Program-made: the position numbers and the translations under genes
Assembly: GCA_012032345.1 (NCBI GenBank)
Contig: JAAUQI010000016.1
Span: forward strand, 24,247-88,246
Source of the DNA: Leptolyngbyaceae cyanobacterium RM1_1_2
GTDB taxonomy: Bacteria > Cyanobacteriota > Cyanobacteriia > Phormidesmidales > Phormidesmidaceae
Length of the DNA: 64,000 bases
Direction of reading: 5' to 3'
Part shown: positions 9,134 to 18,087 of the stretch, piece by piece
How the letters are laid out: each line of letters starts with the position of its first letter
Position numbering within the stretch: the stretch's first letter is position 1
The notes under the pieces: generated by a model
Seen by the model: only the letters and a program-made list of their open reading frames with translations
Database searches by the model: none
What the model was told of the DNA's origin: nothing

Positions 9134-9400
9134 AAATAGTCAGACTTAGATCGCCAATATGGCGATCGAGTTGATTTTCTTGAATTCCAAACTGGAATGG
9201 GAGCGATCGCGTTTCCAGAGCTGATAGTTTTTGCGGACTCTTCCGAAATATCTAGCACGCTCTGCTCCGTCTGTTTTACCCGACAGTCTGTGTTTTCGTA
9301 GGCTCACTCACCGTCACCAGTAGCGGTAGCGGCTTATTCAGGCAAATTCAACCAATAAGCTAAACTGGTAGTCACCTGATATGCCCGTTCTATTAAAGCA

Positions 9401-9664
9401 ATGGCTCTTTCACTTCCACCTGAGCTACAGCAGTTCGCCGATCGCTAAATTGCCAGTGGCAAATATACTTCTCTCAATGAAATTCTTTTAGCAGGACTGC
9501 AAGCACTGGCCGAGCGTGAGCAGATTTATCAGGGCCGCTTTGAAGAACTTCTCAGCGAAATTTGGCTGGGTGCGAGTGAAGCTGAACGCGGTGAACTACT
9601 AGATGCCTCCTCAGAAGTTGACGCCATTCGCCAGCGTCTTCGCCGTCGCCACGCTGAGCAATGA
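9401..9664 (+). pseudogene. ParD-type antitoxin, interrupted by an in-frame stop
   Basis: The 88-codon frame begins MALSLPPELQQFADR and continues IASGKYTSLNEILLAGL, LQALAEREQIYQGR and so on to a TGA at 9662-9664. This matches small ribbon-helix-helix ParD antitoxins with a disordered C-terminal tail. A TAA at 9446-9448 stands where homologues have a Lys codon, one base change from AAA, and the frame is otherwise intact. The stop overlaps the start of the toxin remnant as ATGA, the usual parDE coupling. The pair looks truly inactivated. Confidence 0.7.
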
Positions 9665-9717
9665 GCCGAGTCTGCCGGATCACGCCGCGCGCCAGTCAAG
9701 ATATTGAGGCGATCGCA
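9661..9717 (+). pseudogene. ParE/RelE-type toxin, N-terminal remnant
   Basis: From an ATG at 9661, overlapping the antitoxin stop, the frame reads MSRVCRITPRASQDIEAIAS, the conserved opening of ParE toxins. Similarity stops at about 9717, right at a GCGATCGC site (9709-9716). Beyond it the sequence is the tail of the HEPN gene on the other strand. About 80% of the toxin is missing, so the gene was cut by replacement or insertion at this point. Confidence 0.65.
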
Positions 9718-9720
9718 TCT

Positions 9721-10068
9721 CTACTCGGCGTCTTCTTTCGTCAGCAGTTCGCTAATTTGTTCTTGCCAGAGCGGTACTTTGTTGATGACTACGTCCCAGA
9801 CTAGGTCGTAGTCTACGCCGAAGTAGGCGTGCAGCAGGCGATCGCTAAGACCCGTCAGCGATCGCCAGTCTACCTGCGGATGGGCTTTGCGGTAGTCTCT
9901 GGGCAGGCGCTGAGTGGCTTCCCCAATCACCTTGATGCTGCGGACAAAGGCGCGGCGCAGGGTGGCGTCCTGCCTGAAGCTGGCTTTTTCTAGATTAGGG
10001 CTGCTGGCAATCAGGTAGGCCGTTTCATCTAAAATGTGGCGCAGATAGTCGCTAGTCTGAAATGACAT
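9721..10068 (-). CDS. HepT-like HEPN domain protein (DUF86)
   Basis: 115 residues from MSFQTSDYLRHILDETAYLIAS (start 10068; the frame is open to 10155). It is a DUF86/HepT protein with the expected AFVRSIKVIGEATQRLP and LLHAYFGVDYDLVWDVV blocks. HepT toxins use an R-x4-H-x-Y motif for RNase activity, with the Tyr being the target of AMPylation by the partner. Here the motif reads S-DRLL-H-A-Y: the Arg position is Ser, while His and Tyr remain. Activity may be reduced. It overlaps the MNT gene by 17 bases, in the usual antitoxin-toxin order. Confidence 0.85.
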   Translation of the reverse strand: MSFQTSDYLRHILDETAYLIASSPNLEKASFRQDATLRRAFVRSIKVIGEATQRLPRDYRKAHPQVDWRSLTGLSDRLLHAYFGVDYDLVWDVVINKVPLWQEQISELLTKEDAE

Positions 10069-10378
10069 ATTCAACTTTGGGAAGGATGCGAGGGGCGATG
10101 TGAGGGCTGAGAGACTTGGCTGTAACCAGCTCAACCTGGCACAGCAAAATTTCATCTAGCAGCAGCGACAGCCGAATGAAGTTGTCAAACGTTTTGGCCT
10201 CTGGATCAAACTCTACCAGGACGTCAACATCCCCATTGGGGCAGTGCTTATTTTCAACATAAGAGCCAAACAGACCCAGCTTCTTGACGCCTAAAGACTC
10301 AAACTCGCGGCGGTAAAGCAGCAGGCAATCAACAATGTTTTCTTTAGTAACAGTGGCTTTGGCAGGGGGGGTGTCCAT
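10052..10378 (-). CDS. MntA-like minimal nucleotidyltransferase antitoxin
   Basis: 108 residues from an ATG at 10378, with GAGAG upstream; a TTG at 10399 is the only longer alternative. It carries the nucleotidyltransferase signature G-S-x10-D-x-D in full: GLFGSYVENKHCPNGDVDV, followed by LVEFD. MntA proteins transfer AMP from ATP to a Tyr of the HepT toxin and so silence it. The gene overlaps hepT and lies upstream of it in the same operon. The conserved catalytic residues indicate an active transferase. Confidence 0.85.
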   Translation of the reverse strand: MDTPPAKATVTKENIVDCLLLYRREFESLGVKKLGLFGSYVENKHCPNGDVDVLVEFDPEAKTFDNFIRLSLLLDEILLCQVELVTAKSLSPHIAPRILPKVEYVISD

Positions 10379-10532
10379 GGGTGAGACTCTCGATCGCAAT
10401 CATGCAGATGTACTGTAGCAAGCATTACGTTCAATCAGCAAAATCTTCACAGTTTGATAGAACTTTAGGTCGTTGAACGACTGCTGCAATCCCCGCTAGG
10501 ATTTTGAGTAGCTCTCTAGCTGTTGGAAAAAG

Positions 10533-11860
10533 ATGAGCCAGTCAGACCAAGCCGATTCTCAACCGTCTTCAGAACAAAAAGAAATAAAGCCAGAAAAAGC
10601 CGATGCACCTGTGTGGCAGGTTTGGGGCGATCGCCTGTCAGACGTCTGGCAAACCACCACCTACCAGCTCAAAAAACTGCTGCCCGTAGATCAGCTCAGC
10701 CAAACGGTGACCCAGTGGTTCAACGTCAGCGACGCTGAGGTAGCCGAGATTTTAGCAGCGGTGCGGGCCAAATTGCCCACCACAGAAGCGCTGCTGATTG
10801 GCAAGCCCCAGGCTGGCAAAAGCTCGATTGTGCGAGGGCTAACAGGGGTTTCTACTGACATCATCGGCCAGGGGTTTCGCCCCCATACGCAGCATACCGA
10901 GCGCTACGCCTACCCTTCAGCCGAGCTGCCGCTGCTAATTTTTACTGATACCGTCGGCTTGGGCGACGTCAACCAGGATACGCAGAGCATCATTCAAGAA
11001 CTCACCGCCGATCTGCAGCAGCAAACCCCCAATGCCAAAATTCTGCTGCTGACAGTCAAGATCAACGACTTTGCCACGACACGCTGCGGCAGGTAGCGCA
11101 GCAGCTCCGGCAGCGCTACCCCGAAATTCCCTGTTTGCTGACGGTCACCTGCCTGCACGAGATTTATCCCCCCCAGGTAGCCGATCATCCTGTTTACCCC
11201 CCCGACTACGCCGATCTAGAGCGGGCCTTTGCCACGTTGCAGGCCAACTTTGCTGACTTCTGCGATGGCGCTGTCATGGTTGATTTCACCCTTGAAGAAG
11301 ACGCCTACAACCCGGTTTTTTATGGGCTAGAAGCTTTTCGAGATGCCCTAGCCGAGCTGCTGCCTGCCGCCGAAGCTCAGGCGATTTATCAGCTACTCGA
11401 CCGAGAAAAAGCCGGAGAGCAAATTGGCAACCTCTACCGAGACGTGGGGCGTCGCTATATTTTGGCGTTTTGTATTGCCTCAGCCACCCTGGCAGCAGTG
11501 CCGCTGCCCTTTGCCACCATGCCCGTGCTGACGGCGCTGCAGGTTTCTATGGTGGGGGTTTTGGGGCAGCTCTACGGGCAGACGCTGACGCCGTCTCAGG
11601 CTGGGGGCGTCGCCAGCGCGATCGCAGGGGGCTTTGCGGCCCAGGCAATTGGGCGGGAGCTGATTAAGTTTATTCCTGGCTTTGGCAGCGTCATCGCCGC
11701 TTCGTGGGCGGCGGCTTATACTTGGGCGCTAGGGGAAGGAGCCTGCGTTTATTTTGGTGACCTGATGGGGGGTAAAAAGCCCAATCCCGAAAAAATTCAG
11801 GCGGCTATGCAGACAGCCTTTGCCGAAGCCAAAGAGCGCTTTAAGGGAATGAACCGTTAG
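10533..11860 (+). CDS. Era/dynamin-like GTPase with C-terminal DUF697 membrane region, frameshifted
   Basis: The first frame (10533 to about 11080) carries a Walker A/G1 loop GKPQAGKSS and a G3 motif DTVGLGD. The second frame (about 11073 to 11860) continues DTLRQVAQQLRQRYPEIP and a hydrophobic C-terminal region, with helices around ILAFCIASATLAAVPLPFA and a Gly/Ala-rich segment ending IPGFGSVIAASWAAAYTWALG. This layout is typical of membrane-associated YcjX/DUF697-type GTPases. The offset equals one missing base near GCCACGAC at about 11077. Both halves are well conserved, so the gene is probably intact in the organism. Function is unknown; related proteins act in membrane or stress homeostasis. 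Confidence 0.75.
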
Positions 11861-11880
11861 CGATCGCCTCTAAATCAGCC

Positions 11881-12512
11881 TTAGCCGCAAACCTTTTTGA
11901 CGCTGGGGAGTTCTTTGACCGCTGACCACCAGGCTTTGAGCTTAGGAGCCTGGGCCATGACGGGGTCAAACTCAGGAGTCTTAGACAAATACACAAAGAT
12001 TGGAATCAGGTAAAAGTCAGCAATGCTGAGGCGATCGCCTAGCAGATCAGGGTTGCCTGCCGTTAGTGCTTCGATGGCGTTAATTGCTTTTTAGCCGGCT
12101 CAACTGCGGCCTTCACTTTAGCCTCATCGGTTTTGCCGCCCTGGCTTGGCACAATCAGGCGCTGAATTACAATCGAGCCAATCACTGGCGTGTAGAGATA
12201 GCTGTCTACAATTGACATCACCTGACGCATTCGGGCTTGAGCTAAGGGTGCAGCAGGCGTAAACTGGGTGCTGGCGAAAACGGCATCTAAGTAGGGCGCG
12301 ATCGCCGCCGTTTCGTAAAGTAGCTCGTCGTCAATACCGAGCGTCGGCACCTTGCCAAAGGGATTTTTGGCTAGATAGTCGTCCGTTTCGTTTTCGCCGT
12401 TGAAGATACCGACGCTCTCTAGGTCATAATCTATTCCTGCTGTTTCCAGCAGCAGACGGACTGTCCGAACGTAAGTACTTACGGGCGTACCGTAAACTGT
12501 CAGCTTTGGCAT
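11881..12512 (-). CDS. glutathione S-transferase family protein, frameshifted
   Basis: From 12512 the protein starts MPKLTVYGTPVSTYVRTVRLLLE, a thioredoxin-fold GST N-domain. It goes on with KNPFGKVPTLGIDDELLYETAAI, the conserved cis-Pro and glutathione-contact region. The frame stops at 12063, but the neighbouring frame continues INAIEALTAGNPDLLGDRLS, IADFYLIPIFVYL and LKAWWSAVKELPSV to a TAA at 11881-11883. That is a normal GST all-helical C-domain. Total about 210 residues. The break follows an AAAAAG run near 12090 and equals one missing base. Likely role: glutathione conjugation or peroxide detoxification. Confidence 0.8.
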
Positions 12513-12652
12513 CTCTAGTCAAAATTAAACGCTACTCGAATAGCTTCCCATCGATTTAAGTTATTTTCTTGCCTCTGAAGATGTATAGCAAGCCGCAGTT
12601 TGGTTAGGACAACTCAGATCGCTGAATCTTTACGTGACCAGCATCCTATTTA

Positions 12653-12695
12653 TCCTTCTGCCTTCTGCCTTCTGCCTTCATCCTTCTGCCTTTCG
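12653..12695. repeat. heptanucleotide short tandem repeat (CCTTCTG)
   Basis: CCTTCTG is repeated about five times with two imperfect units between GST and the YetF gene. Short tandem heptamer repeats of this kind are common in intergenic DNA of filamentous cyanobacteria. The rest of the 290-base gap shows nothing else. Confidence 0.7.
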
Positions 12696-12803
12696 CCATA
12701 CCAGTCCTAAGTTTGCGATCGCCTTTAACATCTCTGTCTGCGGGGGCACGTTGAACTGCCCTGATTTCTTTAAGGTGTCTAGGTAGAAATTGGAGCGCTG
12801 ACA

Positions 12804-13364
12804 ATGATATTTTTTGAAAACTGGGCCGAAATTTTTCGCATTGTTATCAGCAGCATCGCTGTTTACATAGCCGTGGTGTTTTTCATTCGGACATCTGGTA
12901 AGCGCTCTACGTCCAAGATGAATAACTTTGACTGGATAGTGACAGTCGCAATGGGATCGATGGTCGGCTCCTCAATTTTGCTCAAAGATGTGACAGTCTT
13001 AGATGGCCTGGTAGGGATTGTCATGCTGCTAGGGCTACAGTTTATTGCCACTAAGCTGAGCGTAGTGTGGTCACCCATCACCGACGTCTTACACGCCCAG
13101 CCCAGAATCGTCTTCTGGCAGGGAGAATTTCTGCAAAAGAATATGCGTCTCGAACGCGTCAACCATCACGAGATTCTCTCTGCTATTCGAGAGTCTGGCT
13201 ATCACAGCCTGAAACAGGTAGCCGTCGTCATTTTAGAGTCCAATGGCGAACTCAGCGTTTTGGCTCAGAACTCCGATGCCCAAATATCGACGCTGGCAGA
13301 TGTGATCACAGAGCCAGACGTAAAGCAAAACGTTAGCGATCGCCGAGTAAGTCTTGTTTTCTAG
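12804..13364 (+). CDS. YetF-like (DUF421) membrane protein
   Basis: 186 residues. Two or three hydrophobic segments near the N-terminus (IFRIVISSIAVYIAVVFFIR, LDGLVGIVMLLGLQFIAT) enclose the conserved GKRSTSKMNNFDWIVTVAMGS. A soluble domain follows with PRIVFWQGEFLQKNMRLERV and EILSAIRESGY. This is the usual YetF layout. The function of the family is poorly known. It stands alone, followed by convergent DUF3386. Confidence 0.85.
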   Translation: MIFFENWAEIFRIVISSIAVYIAVVFFIRTSGKRSTSKMNNFDWIVTVAMGSMVGSSILLKDVTVLDGLVGIVMLLGLQFIATKLSVVWSPITDVLHAQPRIVFWQGEFLQKNMRLERVNHHEILSAIRESGYHSLKQVAVVILESNGELSVLAQNSDAQISTLADVITEPDVKQNVSDRRVSLVF

Positions 13365-13440
13365 ACTTACTCGATTCCAGATTGACCCTATTCAAGATTT
13401 GGGGAGCCAGCTCGACTCCCCATTGCTTCTACTGAGCGCT

Positions 13441-14091
13441 TTAGGCAGACGGCAGTAGCTGAATATTAGAGAAAGCAAACGTCTGCTCAGCTGCGCCTTG
13501 CTCGGTTTCAGTTGTGATGTGGCGGCGAGACAGGATGAAGTAATCACCTACCTTTTCGTAATCGTCTTCTAATACGCTCTTGCCGCCCTTTTGCTCACCG
13601 GTTTTAGGGTCGTGGTAAACCGAGTCATAGCGGTGGGAGAGATAGCCTGCGCCCGTATCGTGGCTGCTATGCGTGTAGATGGTGATGACAACGCCGTGCA
13701 TGTTTCGATGCACCATCGACACTTCATTGTCGCGTAGCTGATAGCGATCGCCCTCAGACTTGCCGCCCATGAGAATCTCTACAGCGCCATCGTCCAGGGT
13801 TTTGCCATAGGCAAAGGTGTTGCTGCCGTGAGTGTCTTCAAAGCCACGACGAACCCGATGAATGGCAATCTCCCAAAGCTGTTGGTGGATTGCTTTTTGG
13901 GCCTCCTCGTCGTCAACATCGCTGACTTCGGCTTTGAAGTCAGCGCTGACCGTCGCTTTGCCCGTAAAGGTTTTGTCGCCAGTCTCGTAAGTCACGTCAG
14001 CCTGATAGCCGGGAAAGGTTTTGTCCCAGGTGTAGCGATTTTCGTAAGCAGAGCGAAACAGTTCTCGAGCTGAAGTTTGAGTGCCTACCAT
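13441..14091 (-). CDS. DUF3386-family protein
   Basis: 216 residues starting MVGTQTSARELFRSAYENRYTWD split by TFPGYQADVTYETGD, with a C-terminal YEKVGDYFILSRRH and FAFSNIQLL. This matches DUF3386, found almost only in cyanobacteria and plastid-bearing algae. No enzymatic motif or signal peptide is visible, and the mostly beta pattern suggests a lipocalin-like fold, by inference only. It is a separate unit between YetF and the raf1 cluster. Confidence 0.8.
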   Translation of the reverse strand: MVGTQTSARELFRSAYENRYTWDKTFPGYQADVTYETGDKTFTGKATVSADFKAEVSDVDDEEAQKAIHQQLWEIAIHRVRRGFEDTHGSNTFAYGKTLDDGAVEILMGGKSEGDRYQLRDNEVSMVHRNMHGVVITIYTHSSHDTGAGYLSHRYDSVYHDPKTGEQKGGKSVLEDDYEKVGDYFILSRRHITTETEQGAAEQTFAFSNIQLLPSA

Positions 14092-14149
14092 GCAGAATCA
14101 TCCAAAATGTGGGGTTTTCTTATTTCTATAGTAGCGACTTATTCACCCG

Positions 14150-14368
14150 CTATTCTGGCGCTTCTCCCGCCTCTGCAATCTCCTCACTTTTACCACGCAC
14201 GGGGGGTAGCCGCTCGACTAGCCCCATCTCAAAAGCAATATCCGGCAGGTCGCCCACAATGTATTTGCCGGGTTCAAACAGGCGACCGGGGGTGAAGCAA
14301 ACCTGCCTGAGTTCGACCACTTCAGAAGGGTTAAAAATACTGCGCGATAGTCGGCGCTCTAGGGGCAT
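14150..14368 (-). CDS. small conserved-looking protein downstream of raf1
   Basis: 72 residues beginning MPLERRLSRSIFNPSEVVEL, followed by CFTPGRLFEPGKYIVGDLPD and a Glu-rich tail. It has no recognised motif. It starts 12 bases after the raf1 stop on the same strand, so co-transcription is likely. The composition and a clear ORF in the raf1 operon support a real gene, but the function is unknown. Confidence 0.6.
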   Translation of the reverse strand: MPLERRLSRSIFNPSEVVELRQVCFTPGRLFEPGKYIVGDLPDIAFEMGLVERLPPVRGKSEEIAEAGEAPE

Positions 14369-14380
14369 GGTAGCAGTCTC

Positions 14381-15478
14381 CTACTCGTCAATTTGCCAAA
14401 GTTCTCGGGTATAGCCTTCGTCTAAAATTCGCTTAGGCCGAATCACCAAAATTACCCGCCCTAGCAGCTGAATGTCAGGCTCTTGCTCAGACCACTGCAA
14501 ATCCAGGCGATCGCCCTGCTCTACAGCAAAGTAGCTATCGCTGCGCCAGTCTCGCTGTGCCCGATCAATTACCACTAGCAGTGTCTCTGACAGGCTCTGA
14601 GTCGGCGCTGCCGGCAGGTACTTAGACTGAACTAAAATCCCGACTGGATCTTCAGCCTGCAAAATCACCTGCCAGCCCGGAACAGCAACCCAGGCTCCCG
14701 TACCCGAAAATTTAACTAGGCCAAAGGGTTCTTCTGTCAGCGCCAAGGGCACCGCTTTGAAGTCAGCTATCGAGAGCGGCCATTCACCGGCAACCGGGAT
14801 CAGCCGGGGTAGCTCAGTTTCGGTTTCTAGCCGATAGACAGGCAGTTTGGGAGCTGGTTTATCTTTGACCACCGTAAAGTCTAGCAGCAGCTTTTCAATC
14901 TGCTGACGAGCGCTAGCGCTGTGGGCAAAGCGCAGGCCCTGAGCAATCAGGCGCGATCGCACAGGCAGGTCTCTTTGCTGTCTGGCCAGCCGCCAGTAGT
15001 GGTAGGCGACAGCGTCACCAGGGTGCTTGCTAAAGCCTTCAGGCGGCTGCTCAGAGTAAGAAAATTCTCGCAGCGCCTTGGCGACTTCTTTTACCTGATC
15101 AATTTCTAAGCCGTTCTGCACGATCAGCTCAGCCGCCTGAGCGCGATCGCTCTGCGATAAAATTCTCAGCTCATAGAGCAAATCGCTGCCGCGCTGCTGA
15201 AAATGCGCCTGGGCCTGTTCTGAGGCTCCTGCTGCTGACATCGAAGCATAAACCTGGGCTGCGACTGTAATCTGATTTTGCTGAACTGGCTCAAAACCGG
15301 TTTCCTCGAAGATCTTCTGAGGACTTAGCCCAGCCTTTTGCAAAGACTGGCAGGCTTGACCCCAGGCTACCCAGGTTCCCTGCTTGCGCCGCAGCTGCTG
15401 TAGCAGAGCAGCCTGGCTGGTCTCAGGATTGCCAGCTGTCGCCTGTAGATTAGAATCATCAGAAGGAGTCGAGGTCAT
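14381..15478 (-). CDS. raf1: RuBisCO accumulation factor 1
   Basis: Raf1 stabilises RbcL dimers during form I RuBisCO assembly in the cytosol. The 365-residue length is usual. The N-terminal alpha domain includes LLQQLRRKQGTWVAWGQACQ (split), LSPQKIFEETGFEP and the YELRILSQSDRAQAAELIV block. The C-terminal beta domain includes LPVYRLETETELPRLIPVAG and a terminal RPKRILDEG. Start at 15478, preceded by a weak purine stretch. It is the first gene of a two-gene unit with a small downstream ORF. The tRNA-Ala lies divergent upstream. Confidence 0.9.
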   Translation of the reverse strand: MTSTPSDDSNLQATAGNPETSQAALLQQLRRKQGTWVAWGQACQSLQKAGLSPQKIFEETGFEPVQQNQITVAAQVYASMSAAGASEQAQAHFQQRGSDLLYELRILSQSDRAQAAELIVQNGLEIDQVKEVAKALREFSYSEQPPEGFSKHPGDAVAYHYWRLARQQRDLPVRSRLIAQGLRFAHSASARQQIEKLLLDFTVVKDKPAPKLPVYRLETETELPRLIPVAGEWPLSIADFKAVPLALTEEPFGLVKFSGTGAWVAVPGWQVILQAEDPVGILVQSKYLPAAPTQSLSETLLVVIDRAQRDWRSDSYFAVEQGDRLDLQWSEQEPDIQLLGRVILVIRPKRILDEGYTRELWQIDE

Positions 15479-15628
15479 ATCAGCGCAGCGCCGCGTTCTG
15501 GATAATTGGTTTTCACTGACTCTAGCGTGAATTGTGGGCGATCGCGCCGCCAGCTCAAAACAAAATTAACTCAAAGCTTGACGTGCTCCTGATTGACAAG
15601 CGATGATGGTAGACGCAATTTGCGCTAC

Positions 15629-15701
15629 GGGGCTATAGCTCAGCTGGTAGAGCACCTCAATGGCATTGAGGGGGTCAGCGGTTCGAGTCCGCTTAGCTCC
15701 A
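15629..15701 (+). tRNA. tRNA-Ala (anticodon GGC)
   Basis: The acceptor arms GGGGCTA and TAGCTCC pair over seven positions with one G-T. The D-arm contains AGCTGGTAGA, the anticodon stem is CCTCA/TGAGG with a 7-base loop holding GGC, and the T-loop is TTCGAGT. It has 73 bases without CCA. Its end lies 10 bases before the GTG start of the following response-regulator gene. Confidence 0.95.
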
Positions 15702-15711
15702 TTTTTAGATT

Positions 15712-18087
15712 GTGAAAATTCTGTTGGTAGAAAACGATGGCTTAACCGCTAGTCTGCTCGCAGAAGCTTTGACCGCTCAGCTGTATGAAGTTAGCATTGT
15801 CAGCAGGGCTGAGCAAATTGATGTCGAATCAGTCATGGCTGCTGACTATGATCTGATTTTGATGACGCTGCTAGTTGCTAACTTTGACAGCATTGCCTTT
15901 TGTCAGCAGCTTCGCAGCTATGGTTATCAAAAGCCTATCTTATTAATTACAGCCGGAAATTCGAGTGCAGAAGTCACCGCCGGACTCGAAGCCGGAGCTG
16001 ATGACTATATTGCTCAGCCTTACAATCTAGCAGAACTCATAGTCCGGCTGCGAGCGCTGCTGCACCGCAGTCGCCTGCTAACCGCGCCGTCTAAGGTTTT
16101 GAGCTACGGGGATATCTCACTCAATCTGGAGATGGCGACGCTCAGATATGAGCAATTTGTTATGCAACTAACGCCTCAAGAACTCAGGCTGATGGCGCTG
16201 TTTTTGCAACATCCCCGGCAGGCTTTTAGTCGAGAGCAACTCATCCAGCAGTTTGATGATGCAGAAAATCAGCTCGGCTCTCGTTCTATTGCTCAGCTCA
16301 TTCGCCGTCTCCGCCACAATTTCAAGCAGCTAGCCGGAATCAGCCTAATCGAAACAGTCTATGGCTCTGGGTATCGGCTGCATTCGTCTCTGGCTCCGTC
16401 GCCTACGGTTTGGTCTATGTCACAACCAAGCCTGACGCCTTCTTTAGAACTCAGCCAGGTTTTAGAAAAATTTCGGGGTTCTTTCCAAGAGCAGGTAGTG
16501 AATTTGGAGCAGGTTTATCGCACCCTGCTGGAGAGAGGCACCCAGGCCGATATCAAACGGATGGGGGAGCAAGAAGCGCACAAACTAGCGGGAGGATTAG
16601 GAATTTTTGGCTATCCTGTAGCCTCAGAGATTGCTCGCAACATTGAACGGATTCTAAGCGACCCGAATCGCTCTGGTCAATCACTCATTCAAGATTTGGC
16701 CGCCCAGCTAGCGGCCCTCAGACAAGCACTCACGTATCCGCCCGCAACGGCCTCCTCAAAAGCGCTGGTGCAAACTCAGATGCCCTCGGTTTTGCTGATT
16801 GATGACGACATTGTGCTGACAGAGACGATGAAGCAAGACGCGATCGCCTGGGGACTTAATCTCGAAGTAGCTCACGATTTAGGCAGCGCTCGACAGAAAA
16901 TTCTACAGTCTGCACCCGATGTAATTGTGCTAGACCTGATTTTCTCTGATACCAACGAAAACGGCCTAGAACTGCTGCAGGAGCTACAAGAGCAGTTCTC
17001 TGAAATTCCGGTGTTGACAATGACTATCCGCGATCGCCTAGCCGACCGGGTCGTGAGTGCCCGATTGGGTAGCCAGAGTTTCCTCTCAAAGCCTGTGCCG
17101 CCTGCTCAAGTTTTTGAAGAGGTGATGAAAACCCTTTATCAAAGGCAGGCCACCAGCAGCAAAGTGATCATTGTTGATTCTGACCCGCTGATGCTTAGCA
17201 ACATCAGTATTTTTTTGAGCAGCCACAACTTTCAGGTGATTGCGTTGGGCAATCCCTACGATTTCTGGCACGTGCTGACAGCGACGGCCCCTGATCTGCT
17301 TTTGTTGAATGCTCAAATGTCAACCTTCAGCGGTTTGGATTTGTGCCAGGTAGTGCGTCACGCTCCTAACTGGGCTGATTTGCCCATCGTTGTGATGACG
17401 CCTGATGCCAGTCAAACAGCAATCGAGTCTGCGTTTGCTGCGGGGGCTGACGATTTTATCAGCAAGCCAATTGATCCCTCTGACTTGCTGCGACGCACGG
17501 TTGGACGAGTGGAGCGATCGCGCTTGCAAAAGCAAGTCAGACAGCGCAAACAAGAAGAACACCAAGCCCTACATCATTTAGCCACCGTAGACGCGCTGAC
17601 GCAGGTTGCCAATCGGCGGCGGCTAAATGAGTATCTCAGTCATGAATGGCAGCGTTTACGCCGGGAGCAATCGTCCTTATCTCTGATTTTTTGTGATATT
17701 GACTACTTTAAAGACTACAACGACCAGTATGGCCATCCCGCTGGCGATGTCTGTCTACAGCAAATTGCTCAAACTATTCGTACTCTGATTAATCGACCTG
17801 CCGATCTAGTTGCCCGCTACGGTGGCGAAGAGTTTTGCATTGTTTTACCCAAAACTCCTCTGGCAGGCGCTGTACATATTGTTGGCCAAGTGCAGCAGGC
17901 GATCGCCCAGTTAAGAATTGCCCATGCTACGTCCTCCGTCAGTGACTTTGTCACCTTAAGCTTCGGCATCGCCACCGTCACCCCTTCAAGAGAGACATCG
18001 GTAGAACAGCTCATCACCGTTGCTGACCAAGCTCTTTATCAGGCTAAAGCCCAAGGTCGTAATACCTATTGCACCACTTTGTTGTAA
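15712..18087 (+). CDS. six-domain response regulator: pseudo-REC, winged helix, Hpt, REC, REC, diguanylate cyclase
   Basis: 791 residues starting at a GTG. Order: REC1 (about 1-115), OmpR-type winged helix (125-220), Hpt domain (245-330, EAHKLAGG with His), REC2 (360-480), REC3 (485-605) and GGDEF (630-790). The GGDEF domain has GGEEF and the RxxD inhibitory I-site (RPAD) five residues upstream, so it should make c-di-GMP and be feedback-inhibited. REC1 lacks the phospho-Asp (Thr52) and has Gln for the conserved Lys. REC3 has Asn at the Asp position (LLLLNAQMS). Only REC2 (VIVLDLIF) appears phosphorylatable. The winged helix retains its recognition region. The gene lies 10 bases after tRNA-Ala. 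Confidence 0.88.
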   Translation: MKILLVENDGLTASLLAEALTAQLYEVSIVSRAEQIDVESVMAADYDLILMTLLVANFDSIAFCQQLRSYGYQKPILLITAGNSSAEVTAGLEAGADDYIAQPYNLAELIVRLRALLHRSRLLTAPSKVLSYGDISLNLEMATLRYEQFVMQLTPQELRLMALFLQHPRQAFSREQLIQQFDDAENQLGSRSIAQLIRRLRHNFKQLAGISLIETVYGSGYRLHSSLAPSPTVWSMSQPSLTPSLELSQVLEKFRGSFQEQVVNLEQVYRTLLERGTQADIKRMGEQEAHKLAGGLGIFGYPVASEIARNIERILSDPNRSGQSLIQDLAAQLAALRQALTYPPATASSKALVQTQMPSVLLIDDDIVLTETMKQDAIAWGLNLEVAHDLGSARQKILQSAPDVIVLDLIFSDTNENGLELLQELQEQFSEIPVLTMTIRDRLADRVVSARLGSQSFLSKPVPPAQVFEEVMKTLYQRQATSSKVIIVDSDPLMLSNISIFLSSHNFQVIALGNPYDFWHVLTATAPDLLLLNAQMSTFSGLDLCQVVRHAPNWADLPIVVMTPDASQTAIESAFAAGADDFISKPIDPSDLLRRTVGRVERSRLQKQVRQRKQEEHQALHHLATVDALTQVANRRRLNEYLSHEWQRLRREQSSLSLIFCDIDYFKDYNDQYGHPAGDVCLQQIAQTIRTLINRPADLVARYGGEEFCIVLPKTPLAGAVHIVGQVQQAIAQLRIAHATSSVSDFVTLSFGIATVTPSRETSVEQLITVADQALYQAKAQGRNTYCTTLL

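Noticed and set aside
9045..9258. 71-residue N-terminal extension of the XRE-ImmA protein
   Set aside because: It is unlike any domain and crosses the candidate operator, whereas the ATG at 9045 has a good ribosome-binding site and matches the start of XRE proteins.
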